Positions 1-8,068 are shown, numbered from the stretch's first letter. The stretch is 15,798 nt of DNA from DATGQT01 sp033720695 (GCA_033720695.1 JAWWCA010000066.1:1-15798), one strand, 5' to 3'. Made by a program: numbers and translations. The notes: a model not told the origin generated them from the letters alone.

Positions 1-135
1 GAGAGCGTGGCGCCGAGCCTCCGCACGCTCGCCGCGCATGGCTGGGTGGCCCCGGCCGATGACGACGCCTGGGCGCTCACGGACGAGGGGCTGCGGGCCG
101 CCCGGCGCCTCAGCCAGGACCCCCCCGCTGCATGA
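1..135 (+). CDS. C-terminal end of an upstream protein, probably a metal ABC transporter permease with winged-helix tail (5' end missing)
   Basis: Reading frame 1 is open from the first base to a TGA at 133-135 and encodes the last 44 residues of a protein that begins outside the window. The visible part (LRTLAAHGWVAPADDDAWAL, then TDEGLRAARRL) looks like the last helix and wing of a winged-helix domain: a helix, a short hydrophobic turn, a beta wing and a 'LTxxGxxxA' end, as in DtxR/MarR-type folds. Its stop overlaps the start of the next gene (ATGA, 132-135), so the two are almost certainly translationally coupled. Because the next gene is an ABC-3 family permease with a similar tail, I infer that this is the partner permease (MntC/TroC-like) of the same importer. 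The membrane part is not in the window, so a stand-alone regulator remains possible. Confidence 0.6.
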   Translation, partial: ESVAPSLRTLAAHGWVAPADDDAWALTDEGLRAARRLSQDPPAA

Positions 136-1241
136 GCGCCGCCCAGGTCGAGATCGTCCTCATCGCGTCCGTCACGGCGGCGGCGTGCGCGCTCGTGGGC
201 GCCTTCCTCGTGCTCCGTCGGGCCGCCATGCTCTCCGACGCCGTCAGCCACGCGATCCTGCCCGGCATCGTCGTCGGCTTCTTCCTCACCGAGAGCCTGG
301 CCTCGCCGCTCCTCCTCGTCGCGGCGGCGGCCTCCGGCGTCCTCGCCGTGGCCCTCATCGAGGCCCTCGGCAACACCCGCCTCGTCAAGGGCGACGCCGC
401 CATCGGGCTGGTCTTCCCGGCCCTCTTCTCGATCGGCGTCATCCTCATCGCGCGCTACGCCTCGGGCGTCCACCTCGACACCGACGCCGTGCTCCTCGGC
501 GACCTCGCCTTCGCGTGGATCGAGCGCGTGGAGGCGGGGGGGCGAGACCTCGGGCCACAGGCGCTCTGGGTGGTGGCGGCCCTCCTCGGGCTGGACCTCC
601 TCTTCGTCGTCCTGTTCTACAAGGAGCTGAAGCTGGCGACGTTCGACGCGGCGCTCGCCGCCGCCCTCGGCTTCGCCCCGCGCGCGCTCCACTACGCGCT
701 CATGGGCCTCGTCTCCGTGACGGCCGTGGGCGCGTTCGACGTCGTTGGCTCGATCCTCGTCGTGGCCCTCATGGTGGCGCCGCCGGCGGCGGCCTACCTC
801 CTCACGGACCGGCTCCCGCGCCTCCGCGTCCTCGCCGTCGGCCTCGGCGTGCTGGCGGCCGTGACGGGCTACGCCCTCGCCCGGGTCCTCGACGCCTCGA
901 TCGCCGGGGCGATGGCGACGATGGCCGGCGTGCTCTTCGCGCTCGTGTTCCTGCTCGCGCCCGAGCGGGGGGTGCTCGCGCAGGCGCGGCGCCGGTCGGC
1001 GCAGCGGCGCGAGTTCGCCCGGCGGATGCTGCTCGTCCACCTCCTCCACCACGAGCACACCCCCGAGGCCGAGCGGGAGTGCCGCGTGCCCCACCTCCAG
1101 GAGCACCTCCGCTGGGAGCCTGGGTTCGCCGAGACGGCCGTCCGCTACGCCGAGCGCACCGGCACCGTCCGCCGCGCGGGCGACCGGCTGAGCCTCACGC
1201 CCGCCGGCCGCACGGCCGCGCAGGAGGCGATGGTGGAGTAG
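132..1241 (+). CDS. Metal (Mn/Zn/Fe) ABC transporter permease with C-terminal winged-helix-like domain
   Basis: This 369-residue protein is an ABC-3 family permease (MntB/ZnuB/TroD type), the membrane channel of a divalent-metal importer in the inner membrane. Residues 1 to about 282 hold eight or so hydrophobic segments with two family hallmarks: SDAVSHAILPG at 35-45 and the segment around GAFDVVGSILVVALMVAPPA at 200-219. Family members usually end near residue 280-290. Here a basic linker (about 283-298) leads into an extra domain of about 70 residues with a helix-turn-helix-like part and a 'LTPAGRTAA' wing end (355-363), resembling DtxR-type winged helices. The start of this tail is rich in histidine (H303, H306, H307, H309, H321, H325) with one cysteine (C317), which could bind metal. 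The ATG overlaps the preceding stop, showing an operon. The ATPase and binding protein are not in the window. Metal specificity cannot be read from the sequence. Confidence 0.9.
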   Translation: MSAAQVEIVLIASVTAAACALVGAFLVLRRAAMLSDAVSHAILPGIVVGFFLTESLASPLLLVAAAASGVLAVALIEALGNTRLVKGDAAIGLVFPALFSIGVILIARYASGVHLDTDAVLLGDLAFAWIERVEAGGRDLGPQALWVVAALLGLDLLFVVLFYKELKLATFDAALAAALGFAPRALHYALMGLVSVTAVGAFDVVGSILVVALMVAPPAAAYLLTDRLPRLRVLAVGLGVLAAVTGYALARVLDASIAGAMATMAGVLFALVFLLAPERGVLAQARRRSAQRREFARRMLLVHLLHHEHTPEAERECRVPHLQEHLRWEPGFAETAVRYAERTGTVRRAGDRLSLTPAGRTAAQEAMVE

Positions 1242-1274
1242 GGGCGCGGCCGGGGTGCGGCCGGGGCGCTCGCC

Positions 1275-1997
1275 TCACTCCGCGTCGATGAGCACCTGGA
1301 CGCCGGGCTGGGGCTCGACCTGGATGCGGACGAGGGCGTGGTCCTCCTTCGAGAGGTAGAACCGCGGGAGCTCGTCCTGGTCGGGCTGCTCCACCTCGAC
1401 CACCCACGCGTCCACCGACGCCTTCCCCTCGCGCGCGACCTTCTCGCTGCCGGCGACGCGGAGGGTGTAGTCGGCGAGGCCGCCGGCGTCGTGGTTGTAG
1501 GCCGTGAGCGTCGCGGTGTAGCCCTCGGCGAGCGGGAGCGCGCGGGCGACGTCGTCGAGCCAGGCGCTGTCGAAGACGGGACCGTCCACCGACATCTCGA
1601 ACGCCTCGGCCGTGCCGCCAGTCGGGGTGTGCTCGCCCACGAGCCGGCCGTCCTCGACGGCGAAGACCAGGAGGCGCTGGGGGTTCTCGGAGCGGTGGTA
1701 GCGGGCGGCCAGCGAGGGCCAGGCCACGCGCATGGTGTCGGTGAACTTCTGCCCCATCACCGTCAGCTCCGAGACGGTCTCGGCCACGCCCGCCGCGTCG
1801 TCCACGGAGAGGGTCTGGACGAAGGTGCCGACCTGCTGGCGCATGGCGCCCTGGACGGCCGTGACGGTGTAGGTGGTGCTGCCGGGCTGGAGACGGCCGA
1901 GGTCGAGGAGCTCGGAGCCGGGCGCGACGGTGGGGGTGTCCTGGGCCGCGGCGGCGGCCCCGAGCGAGAGGAGGAGGGCGAGGGAGGTCGTGCGCAT
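1275..1997 (-). CDS. Secreted protein of unknown function, DUF3108-like
   Basis: The 240-residue product starts with a clear Sec signal peptide (MRTTSLALLLSLGAAAAAQ, probable cleavage after residue 18). There is no lipobox cysteine, so it should be periplasmic or surface-exposed rather than a lipoprotein. The rest has no membrane segment and reads as alternating beta strands. A C-terminal segment (RFYLSKEDHALVRIQVEP, near 213-230) recalls the end of DUF3108-type periplasmic beta proteins found in Bacteroidota and Proteobacteria, where a strand 'Y.skd..lv.i.' precedes the end. That resemblance is from memory of the pattern and is tentative. No catalytic motif is visible. The gene is convergent with the permease operon (33-bp gap) and separated by 300 bp from ccmF upstream, so it is probably transcribed alone. 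No Shine-Dalgarno sequence precedes the ATG. Confidence 0.8.
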   Translation of the reverse strand: MRTTSLALLLSLGAAAAAQDTPTVAPGSELLDLGRLQPGSTTYTVTAVQGAMRQQVGTFVQTLSVDDAAGVAETVSELTVMGQKFTDTMRVAWPSLAARYHRSENPQRLLVFAVEDGRLVGEHTPTGGTAEAFEMSVDGPVFDSAWLDDVARALPLAEGYTATLTAYNHDAGGLADYTLRVAGSEKVAREGKASVDAWVVEVEQPDQDELPRFYLSKEDHALVRIQVEPQPGVQVLIDAE

Positions 1998-2297
1998 GGG
2001 CGGGGTCTGTGTGAGGGAGGGATGGCGACGGGAGGCGTGCCGAAAAGGTTACGGCGGGGGGCGCCGCAGGTGCGAGATGTATTCAGGAAACTTCGTACTG
2101 GACGCGCATGGGGTCCGGGCGCTATGTTCGCCGCGCGTGCGTCACCGAGCGCGCGGCGGTCTGCCCGACCCGGCACGCTCCCGCGCGGCCCATCCCCCGG
2201 CGCACGCTCTCCCACCGGCCCTTCTAGGGTTCACCTTCCCCATCCCGAACCACGCCGCGCCCGGCCTCCCTCTCTCCCTGGGGCCGGGCGCCGGCGT
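1998..2297. other. 300-bp non-coding gap between ccmF and the secreted-protein gene
   Basis: No convincing gene is found here. A 25-codon open frame (2224-2301, minus) overlaps the ccmF stop as ATGA but encodes only a charged, glycine-rich peptide, and I do not accept it as a gene. Two patches (about 2041-2055 and 2076-2098) are clearly richer in A and T than the surroundings, which is where I would expect the promoter of the secreted-protein gene. No strong intrinsic terminator for ccmF is visible. Confidence 0.6.
2044..2051 (-). promoter_or_regulatory. Possible -7 box for the secreted-protein gene
   Basis: On the minus strand this reads TAACCTTT, a loose match to the Bacteroidota -7 element TAnnTTTG, about 46 bases upstream of the ATG at 1997 in an otherwise GC-rich stretch. 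No good -33 TTG element is seen at the right distance, so this is a weak call resting on composition and position. Confidence 0.2.
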
Positions 2298-4775
2298 TCA
2301 TCGCCGGGTCTCGGAGGCGCGGCGGACGACGGCGAGGCCGAAGCCGGCGAGGAGCACGAGGGTGCCGATCCAGAGCACCGAGATGAACGGCTTCTCGTAG
2401 GCCTGGACCACCACCCACTCCTCCGGGTCCACGGCCGTCCCCTCGACCACGACGCGGATCGCGTTCTGCTCCACCTGCATCCCGGCAAAAGTGGCGGTGA
2501 TGCCCCAGTCGGGCGCGGCGTCCGGGGCGGCCTCCTGCTGGCGGTCCGTCGTGACGGCGTAGACGGGGCGGAGGGCGCGCGTCTCGCCGGTCTGGGTGTC
2601 GGTGAGCGTGAGACGAGCGCCGACGGCGAGGTCCACGGCCTCGGGCGCGAGGCCGAGCAGGGCGGGATCGGCCTCGAGGTCGTAGTCGTCGAAGCGGAGG
2701 GTGTAGCGTCCGCCGCCGAGGGCGCGCGCCTGCCCGCGCTGGAGCAGCACCTCGTTGGCGGCCCCCTGCTGCTGGCTCATCGCGCTGGGGTAGAGCGCGA
2801 TGTAGAGGTCGCGGAGGAAGTGCTCGCGGACGACGGGGTGCTGGATCCACTGCCCGCGGCCGTCCTGGTACACCTCGTTGCGCGTCTCGAACCGCGCCCC
2901 GCTCGGCGCCTGCCAGTCGAGCACGTACTCGGGCCGGCCCATCGCGTTCGGCACGATGCCGGTGTAGGTGACGGTGTAGCCGTCGACGGTGACGGTCTGC
3001 CCGGCGGGGACGACGAAGTTGTCGCGGCTGCCGCCGATGTCGGTCCCGGTCCCGTCCGAGACGGGGTCGTTGAAGACCGACGAGGCGAAGATGCCGAGGA
3101 GCACGAGCCCGAAGCCGACGTGCGTGAGCGAGCCGCCGGCCAGCTTCGCGTTCCCCCGCGCGATGCGCCACAGCACGAAGCTGTTGCCGTAGAGGGCGAA
3201 GAACGAGCAGAAGACGAGGAGGAGCAGGAGGAGGCTCGTCCCGTGCGTCTCGAAGAAGGTCGCGAGCGCGGTCGGGAGCAGCCCGGCCTCGACCGGCCCG
3301 GCGGCGGGCGCGGGCGCGGGCGGGCGGACGGTCTCCTGCACGAACGGGGTCAGGATCAGGACGGCGGCCGTCGAGGCCACCGTCAGCGCGAGCGGCTTGA
3401 CGAGCACGCGCTGCACGTCCTCGACCCGCATCGTGCGCCACCAGAACAGCTGCCCCAGCCCGGCCAGGAACGCGATGCCGACGGCGAGGGGGAGCGTCCA
3501 CGTGTCGTAGAACGCGATCGGGACGGCGCTCGGGTTGTCCCGGAAGAGCTTCCCGAAGATGGGCGCGCTCGTGCCGAGGATGATGACGAGGCCGGTGAGG
3601 GCGAGCAGGAGCGCCCCGGTGAAGATCATGCTCTCGCGCGAGAGCGTGGCCGGCGGCGCGGGCGGCGCCGGGAGCTCGCGGTAGCGCGCGGCGAAGAGCC
3701 CGAACCCGAGCACGCCGATCGTCCCGATCCAGAGGAGCAGCTGGTTGTAGAGGCCGAGGTCCACGAACGAGTGGACGCTCGTCTCGCCGAGGATGCCGGA
3801 GCGTGTCAGGAACGTCGAGTAGATGACGAACTGGAAGGCGACGATCGTGAGCAGGAGGGCCGCTTTGTGGCCGGCGCTCGTCTTCTTCTGCACGATCATG
3901 GCGTGGAGCGCGGCCACGCCGAAGAGCCACGGCACGAGGCTCGAGTTCTCGACGGGGTCCCAGGCCCACCACCCGCCGAACGAGAGCGTGACGTAGGCCC
4001 AGTACCCGCCCATCATGATGCCGAGGCAGAGCACGCCGCAGGCGGCGAGCGTCCACGGCAGCGCCGGCCGCACCCACTGCGTGTAGCGCCGCTGCCACAG
4101 CCCGGCCAAGGCGAAGGCGAACGGCACCATCATCAGCGTGAACCCGAGGAAGAGCGTCGGCGGGTGAATCGTCATCCACGGGTTCTGGAGGAGGTCGTTG
4201 AGCCCCTGCCCGTCGGCCGGGACGCCGCCGGCGGCCACGAACGGCGCGTCGGGGAACTTCTCGGCGAGGGTCTGGAACGGCGAGGCGCCGACCGCGAGGG
4301 GGCCGAGCTGGAGGCCCACGATCATCGAGAGCAGGAACGCCTGGCACAGCGCCACGACGGCCATCACGGGCGCCTGGAAGAACCGCCGCTGCGCGACGGC
4401 CGCCGGCAGCAGGCCCTTCTCGCGGCCCGACCACCACAGGAGCGCCCCGCCCACGACGGCCGTCATCACGATCCACAACAGGAACGAGCCCTCCTGCCCC
4501 GCCCAGAACGCCGAGAACGTGTACCGCCACGGCATCGCGTACGAGGTGTGCTGGAACGGGTAGCTGTACGAGAAGTCGCGCCCGAACAGGAGCACCCACA
4601 GGAGGACGGACGCCACGGCCACGCCGGCCGCCATCGCGAGCCAGGCGAGGCGGCCGTAGCGGCGCCAGGCCTCTGCGTCTGAGCCGCCGCGGGCGGCCTT
4701 GAAGAACGACACGCCCGAGCCGATCGCCGCCACGAAGGCGACGAGGAGGGCGAGGTCACCGATCACTCCAAGCAT
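2298..4775 (-). CDS. ccmF: Cytochrome c maturation protein CcmF (heme lyase subunit)
   Basis: The 825-residue protein is a polytopic membrane protein of the HemeHandling family. CcmF takes heme from holo-CcmE and, with CcmH partners, attaches it to CxxCH motifs of apocytochrome c on the outer face of the inner membrane. The diagnostic tryptophan-rich motif is present as GGWWAWDPVENSS (W269, W270, W272, D273, P274), followed by the expected LVPWL. About a dozen membrane segments are visible to near residue 540. A large extracytoplasmic region (roughly 555-785) then precedes a final membrane helix introduced by EKPFISVLWIGTLVLL, matching the architecture of bacterial CcmF. It is longer than the roughly 650 residues of E. 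coli CcmF, mainly in that soluble region. No other ccm gene lies beside it. The ATG at 4775 is chosen because the first helix begins at once (MLGVIGDLALLVAFV). The 76-bp gap to plsY leaves room for a promoter. Confidence 0.93.
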   Translation of the reverse strand: MLGVIGDLALLVAFVAAIGSGVSFFKAARGGSDAEAWRRYGRLAWLAMAAGVAVASVLLWVLLFGRDFSYSYPFQHTSYAMPWRYTFSAFWAGQEGSFLLWIVMTAVVGGALLWWSGREKGLLPAAVAQRRFFQAPVMAVVALCQAFLLSMIVGLQLGPLAVGASPFQTLAEKFPDAPFVAAGGVPADGQGLNDLLQNPWMTIHPPTLFLGFTLMMVPFAFALAGLWQRRYTQWVRPALPWTLAACGVLCLGIMMGGYWAYVTLSFGGWWAWDPVENSSLVPWLFGVAALHAMIVQKKTSAGHKAALLLTIVAFQFVIYSTFLTRSGILGETSVHSFVDLGLYNQLLLWIGTIGVLGFGLFAARYRELPAPPAPPATLSRESMIFTGALLLALTGLVIILGTSAPIFGKLFRDNPSAVPIAFYDTWTLPLAVGIAFLAGLGQLFWWRTMRVEDVQRVLVKPLALTVASTAAVLILTPFVQETVRPPAPAPAAGPVEAGLLPTALATFFETHGTSLLLLLLVFCSFFALYGNSFVLWRIARGNAKLAGGSLTHVGFGLVLLGIFASSVFNDPVSDGTGTDIGGSRDNFVVPAGQTVTVDGYTVTYTGIVPNAMGRPEYVLDWQAPSGARFETRNEVYQDGRGQWIQHPVVREHFLRDLYIALYPSAMSQQQGAANEVLLQRGQARALGGGRYTLRFDDYDLEADPALLGLAPEAVDLAVGARLTLTDTQTGETRALRPVYAVTTDRQQEAAPDAAPDWGITATFAGMQVEQNAIRVVVEGTAVDPEEWVVVQAYEKPFISVLWIGTLVLLAGFGLAVVRRASETRR

Positions 4776-4851
4776 ATCCGGGGGGCGCGGGGGGCGCAGC
4801 CTTCCCGCCGCGGCGCTGGGTCAGGGGATCTACGATACGCGCAGTCTACGC

Positions 4852-5559
4852 TCAATCGTCCCCGTTCACCGATTCTTGCTCGCCCCGCACGTCGCCGCTC
4901 CCGGCCCGCAGGAGGGCCTGCATCTGACGCGCGTGCTTCGGCAGCGTGAGGAGCGCGAAAGCGCCCACGGCGAGGGCGGCGGGCCCCCCGTAGAGCGCCC
5001 CTGCCACGACCGGGATGAGCGCCGTGGCGAAGACGTTGCCCGGGATGGGGTCGCGGAGGCCGCGCCGCCACGCGAACAGCCGACGGCCCACGGCATAGAG
5101 CCCCAGCCACGACGGCACCACCCACGGCGTCAAGAGGAGGAACCCGCCCGCAGCCATCGCGAACCCCTTCCCCCCGACGAGGCGCCCGGCCATCACCGAG
5201 AGGAGCGGGTTGTAGTTGTGCCCGGCCACGGCCCCGAGGAGCGGGACGGCCCCGCACCAGAACCGCAGCGGCGCCTCGCCTGGCGGCAGCGGCATGGTCC
5301 CGAAGCCGGTCGCGGCCACGGCCCACACCGCCCATCCCACCCCGACGGCGACGACGCCCTTGAGGAGGTCGAGCACGAGCACGAGCGCGCCGAGCAAGCG
5401 CGACCCCGACACCCGGTAGGCGTTGTTGGCGCCGACGTTCGTCGAGCCCGCCGCGTAGAGGTTGAGGCCGTGCCGCAACCGCACGAGCAGCCACGCAAAC
5501 GGCACCGCGCCGAGCCCAACGCCGACGAGGAAGAGCACCACGAAGACGAGGGCCAGCAT
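4852..5559 (-). CDS. plsY: PlsY-like glycerol-3-phosphate acyltransferase (divergent)
   Basis: PlsY uses acyl-phosphate to acylate glycerol-3-phosphate at position 1, the first membrane step of phospholipid synthesis. This 235-residue membrane protein keeps the family signatures in order: GSTNVGANNAYR at 38-49 (canonical form SGNIGATN..R), LDLLKG at 63-68, GHNYNP at 113-118, GGKG at 129-132, and a C-terminal LPKHARQMQALL at 206-217 matching the usual RHxENIxRL helix. It is divergent in three ways: threonine replaces glycine in the first motif, the stretch between GH and GGKG is longer than usual, and about 20 extra residues (WRRGLRDPIPGNVFAT region, 164-179) precede the last helices. The TGA of the desaturase-like gene lies three bases before its ATG, so the two are cotranscribed. 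PlsY activity is likely, but a related acyltransferase-fold role cannot be excluded. Confidence 0.8.
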   Translation of the reverse strand: MLALVFVVLFLVGVGLGAVPFAWLLVRLRHGLNLYAAGSTNVGANNAYRVSGSRLLGALVLVLDLLKGVVAVGVGWAVWAVAATGFGTMPLPPGEAPLRFWCGAVPLLGAVAGHNYNPLLSVMAGRLVGGKGFAMAAGGFLLLTPWVVPSWLGLYAVGRRLFAWRRGLRDPIPGNVFATALIPVVAGALYGGPAALAVGAFALLTLPKHARQMQALLRAGSGDVRGEQESVNGDD

Positions 5560-5562
5560 GGC

Positions 5563-6378
5563 TCAGCCGCCCTCGTCGGGTTGGCCGGGTGCGCGGAACG
5601 GCATCGTCAGCAGGCCGCCGAGCGTGCGGTCGCCCTCGCGGTCGAAGTCGTCGAGGCCGAACCGGATGGTCTCGGGGCGGGCGCGGAGGCGGAACGAGCG
5701 GAACAGCCGGTCCCACCACGAGAAGAGCGAGCTGTAGTTCGAGTCAGTCTCCGGCCGGAGGCGCGAGTGGTGCACCTTGTGCATGGCCGGCGTCACGATC
5801 ACCGCCCGGAGCGCCCGGTCGAGGCGCGGCGACAGCCCCACGTTGGCGTGGTGGAACTGCACCACGGCGAACATCAGCGTCTCGTAGAGCACGAGCTCCC
5901 ACGCCCACACGCCGAGGAGCAGGATCAACGGCACCCGCAGCGCCGACGACAGCACGAGCTCACCGACGTGGAAGCGGCTCGCCGTCGTGACGTCCATCGC
6001 CGCGTCGGCGTGGTGGACGCGGTGGAACCGCCACAGGACGGGCACGCGGTGGTTGAGCCGGTGCCAGAGGTAGGTCCAGGCGTCGAGGAGGAGGAGGGCG
6101 CCGAGGGCGTGGGCCCACGGCGGGAGGCCGAGCGCGTGGAGCAGCCCCCAGCCGCGCGCCTCGGCCCAGCCGGCCGCCGCCACCCACAGCCCCGCGAACC
6201 CGACCGCTACGACAACGGCGTTGAGGAGCCCCAGCGCGAGGTTGCGCGCGAGGTGGGCGCCCCGCGTGCGCGCGTCCGTGAACAGGGGGAGGAACGGGTG
6301 GAGGCTCTCGGCGAGGAGGAGCGCCGCGAGTCCGACGAAGGCCGCGGCCGGCTGGGCGAGGAAGAGCGTCTCGGCCAT
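5563..6378 (-). CDS. Sterol desaturase / fatty acid hydroxylase superfamily membrane protein
   Basis: The 271-residue protein is an integral-membrane di-iron oxygenase of the fatty acid hydroxylase (sterol desaturase) superfamily. The histidine clusters that bind the two irons are complete: WHRLNH with H106 and H110, HRVHH at 119-123, FHH at 175-177, and HKVHHS at 200-205 (H200, H203, H204). Four or so hydrophobic segments lie before and between these clusters, with the catalytic loops facing the cytoplasm in known members. The substrate cannot be told from sequence: in bacteria such proteins act on sterols, hopanoids, carotenoids, alkylglycerols or acyl chains. Its neighbour plsY, three bases downstream, suggests a role in membrane lipid modification (inference). 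It starts seven bases after the rny stop, so it probably depends on rny transcription. Length is normal and nothing appears broken. Confidence 0.88.
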   Translation of the reverse strand: MAETLFLAQPAAAFVGLAALLLAESLHPFLPLFTDARTRGAHLARNLALGLLNAVVVAVGFAGLWVAAAGWAEARGWGLLHALGLPPWAHALGALLLLDAWTYLWHRLNHRVPVLWRFHRVHHADAAMDVTTASRFHVGELVLSSALRVPLILLLGVWAWELVLYETLMFAVVQFHHANVGLSPRLDRALRAVIVTPAMHKVHHSRLRPETDSNYSSLFSWWDRLFRSFRLRARPETIRFGLDDFDREGDRTLGGLLTMPFRAPGQPDEGG

Positions 6379-6385
6379 GGCCCCG

Positions 6386-8068
6386 TCATCGCGCGTACGC
6401 CACGGCGCGGACCTCGCGGATCACGTTGACCTTCACCTGGCCCGGGTACTCCATCTCCCTCTCGATCCGCCGCGCGATGTCGGCGGCGAGCGTCTCGGCC
6501 ACGGCGTCGGTGACCTTCGCGTGGTCCACGATGACGCGGATCTCGCGCCCGGCCTGGATGGCGTAGACGCGCTCGACGCCGTCGAACGAGCCGGCGAGCG
6601 ACTCGAGGTGCTGGAGGCGCTGGACGTAGCGCTCGAGCGCCTCGCGGCGGGCGCCGGGGCGGGCCCCGCTGATCGCGTCGGCCGCCTGGACGAGCGGGGC
6701 GATGGGCGTCGCCATGGCGACCTCGTCGTGGTGGGCGCCGACGGCGTTGCAGACGTCGGGGTGCTCCTTGTAGCGCCGGCACAGCTCCATCCCGACGATG
6801 GCGTGGGGGCTCTCGAGGTCCTCCTCGGCCACCTTCCCGATGTCGTGGAGGAGCCCGCCGCGGCGGGCCTTCCGGGCGTCGAGCCCGAGCTCGGCCGCCA
6901 TGAGGCTCGACAGCTTCGCCACCTCGACCGAGTGCGCGAGGAGGTTCTGCCCGAACGAGGTGCGAAACTTCATCCGCCCGACGTGCCGGACCAGCTCGGG
7001 GTGGAGGCCGTGGATCTGGAGCTCGAGCGCGGCGGCCTCGCCCGCCTCGACGATCTCCTCCTCGACCTCGCCCCGCGTCTTCTCGACGACCTCCTCGATC
7101 CGGGCGGGGTGGATCCGGCCGTCGGCGAGGAGCCGCTCCATCGAGAGGCGGGCCACCTCGCGGCGGACGGGGTCGAAGCCCGAGACGAGCACGGCCTCGG
7201 GCGTGTCGTCCACGATGACCTCGATGCCCGTCGCGGCCTCGAAGGCGCGGATGTTCCGGCCCTCCCGCCCGATCACGCGCCCCTTCATGTCGTCGCTCTG
7301 GAGGGGGACGGCCGAGACGGTGTGCTCGATCGTGGTCTGGGCGGCGAGGCGCTGGATCGACTTGAGGACCACCTTCTGCGCCTCGCGCTGGGCCGTGCGG
7401 CGGGCCTCGTCCCGGGCGTCCTTGACGAGGGCGGCGGCTTCGAGCTTGGCCTCGCGCGTCATCTCGCCCATGAGCTGGTGGACGGCCTCGTCGCGGCCCA
7501 TGCCGGCGGCGCGCTCGAGCTTCTGGAGGTGCTCCTCGACGAGGCGCTCCAGGCGCCCGCGCTCCTCGTCGAGCCGCGCGGCGAGCGCCTCGCTGGCCTG
7601 CTCCCGTGTGGCGAGCTCCTGCTGGCGCCGGGCCACGGTCGTGGCGAGGGTCTGCACCTGAGCGCGGAGGGCCTCGGTCTCGGCCCGCCGCTTCTCGGCC
7701 TCCTCGTGGAGGAGGTCGAGGGCGTCGGCGGCGTGGAGGAGGGCGCCCTCGCGGTCGGTGAGGCGGCGGGCGCGGGCGTCGAGCTTGGCCTTCCGGGCGT
7801 CGAGCTTCTCGCGGAGGCGCTGCCCCTTCGCCTTCGTCTCGGTCGCCTTCTGCTCCAGCCGCTGCCGCTGCCGGCGCAGCTCCTCGCGGCCCTTCTCGAC
7901 CTCGCTGCGCGCGGCCTTCACCCGCCGGCCCTCGGCCTCGGCCTCGGCGAGGGCCGCGTCGAGCCGCCGCTGCACGGCGCCGACGTGGAGGCGCCGGCCG
8001 ATGCCGATCCCCACGCCCAAGCCGAGGAGCACGCCGACGGCGAGGAGGACGAGCTGCTGGGGGTCCAT
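6386..8068 (-). CDS. rny: Ribonuclease Y
   Basis: RNase Y is the membrane-anchored endoribonuclease that starts mRNA decay in many bacteria lacking RNase E. This 560-residue protein shows the full architecture: an N-terminal membrane helix (about 5-23, QQLVLLAVGVLLGLGVGIGI), a long charged coiled coil (about 25-215), a KH RNA-binding domain with the GxxG-type IGREGRNIR loop (about 264-272), and an HD phosphohydrolase domain with the metal ligands H408-D409 in HDIGK. The C-terminal end (VNVIREVRAVAYAR) matches the family. It is about 40 residues longer than Bacillus subtilis Rny, mostly in the coiled coil. The frame stays open upstream to 8272, but I place the start at MDPQQLVLL (8068) because the membrane helix should be N-terminal and the upstream codons overlap the RNA gene and its hairpin. 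No Shine-Dalgarno sequence is present. Confidence 0.95.
   Translation of the reverse strand: MDPQQLVLLAVGVLLGLGVGIGIGRRLHVGAVQRRLDAALAEAEAEGRRVKAARSEVEKGREELRRQRQRLEQKATETKAKGQRLREKLDARKAKLDARARRLTDREGALLHAADALDLLHEEAEKRRAETEALRAQVQTLATTVARRQQELATREQASEALAARLDEERGRLERLVEEHLQKLERAAGMGRDEAVHQLMGEMTREAKLEAAALVKDARDEARRTAQREAQKVVLKSIQRLAAQTTIEHTVSAVPLQSDDMKGRVIGREGRNIRAFEAATGIEVIVDDTPEAVLVSGFDPVRREVARLSMERLLADGRIHPARIEEVVEKTRGEVEEEIVEAGEAAALELQIHGLHPELVRHVGRMKFRTSFGQNLLAHSVEVAKLSSLMAAELGLDARKARRGGLLHDIGKVAEEDLESPHAIVGMELCRRYKEHPDVCNAVGAHHDEVAMATPIAPLVQAADAISGARPGARREALERYVQRLQHLESLAGSFDGVERVYAIQAGREIRVIVDHAKVTDAVAETLAADIARRIEREMEYPGQVKVNVIREVRAVAYAR

Noticed and set aside
1242..1274. Terminator in the 33-bp convergent gap between the permease operon and the secreted-protein gene
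   Set aside because: There is only a short direct repeat of GCGGCCGGGG, with no inverted repeat followed by a T tract on either strand.
2123..2130. Plus-strand TATGTTCG, similar to a -7 promoter box
   Set aside because: It would drive transcription into ccmF in antisense with no plus-strand gene to serve, and no -33 element is at a fitting distance.
2224..2301. 25-codon frame overlapping the ccmF stop as ATGA, a possible small ccm-type gene
   Set aside because: The peptide (MNAGARPQGEREAGRG...) has no membrane segment as CcmD would need, no family resemblance, and composition typical of non-coding GC-rich DNA. One ATGA is easily chance.
1338..4682. Plus-strand open frame of more than 1,100 codons, and other very long open frames opposite the real genes
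   Set aside because: It lies antisense across the secreted-protein gene and ccmF, both well supported. The translation is a low-complexity mix of Arg, Glu, Gly and Pro, the usual by-product of GC-rich third positions that removes stops from other frames.
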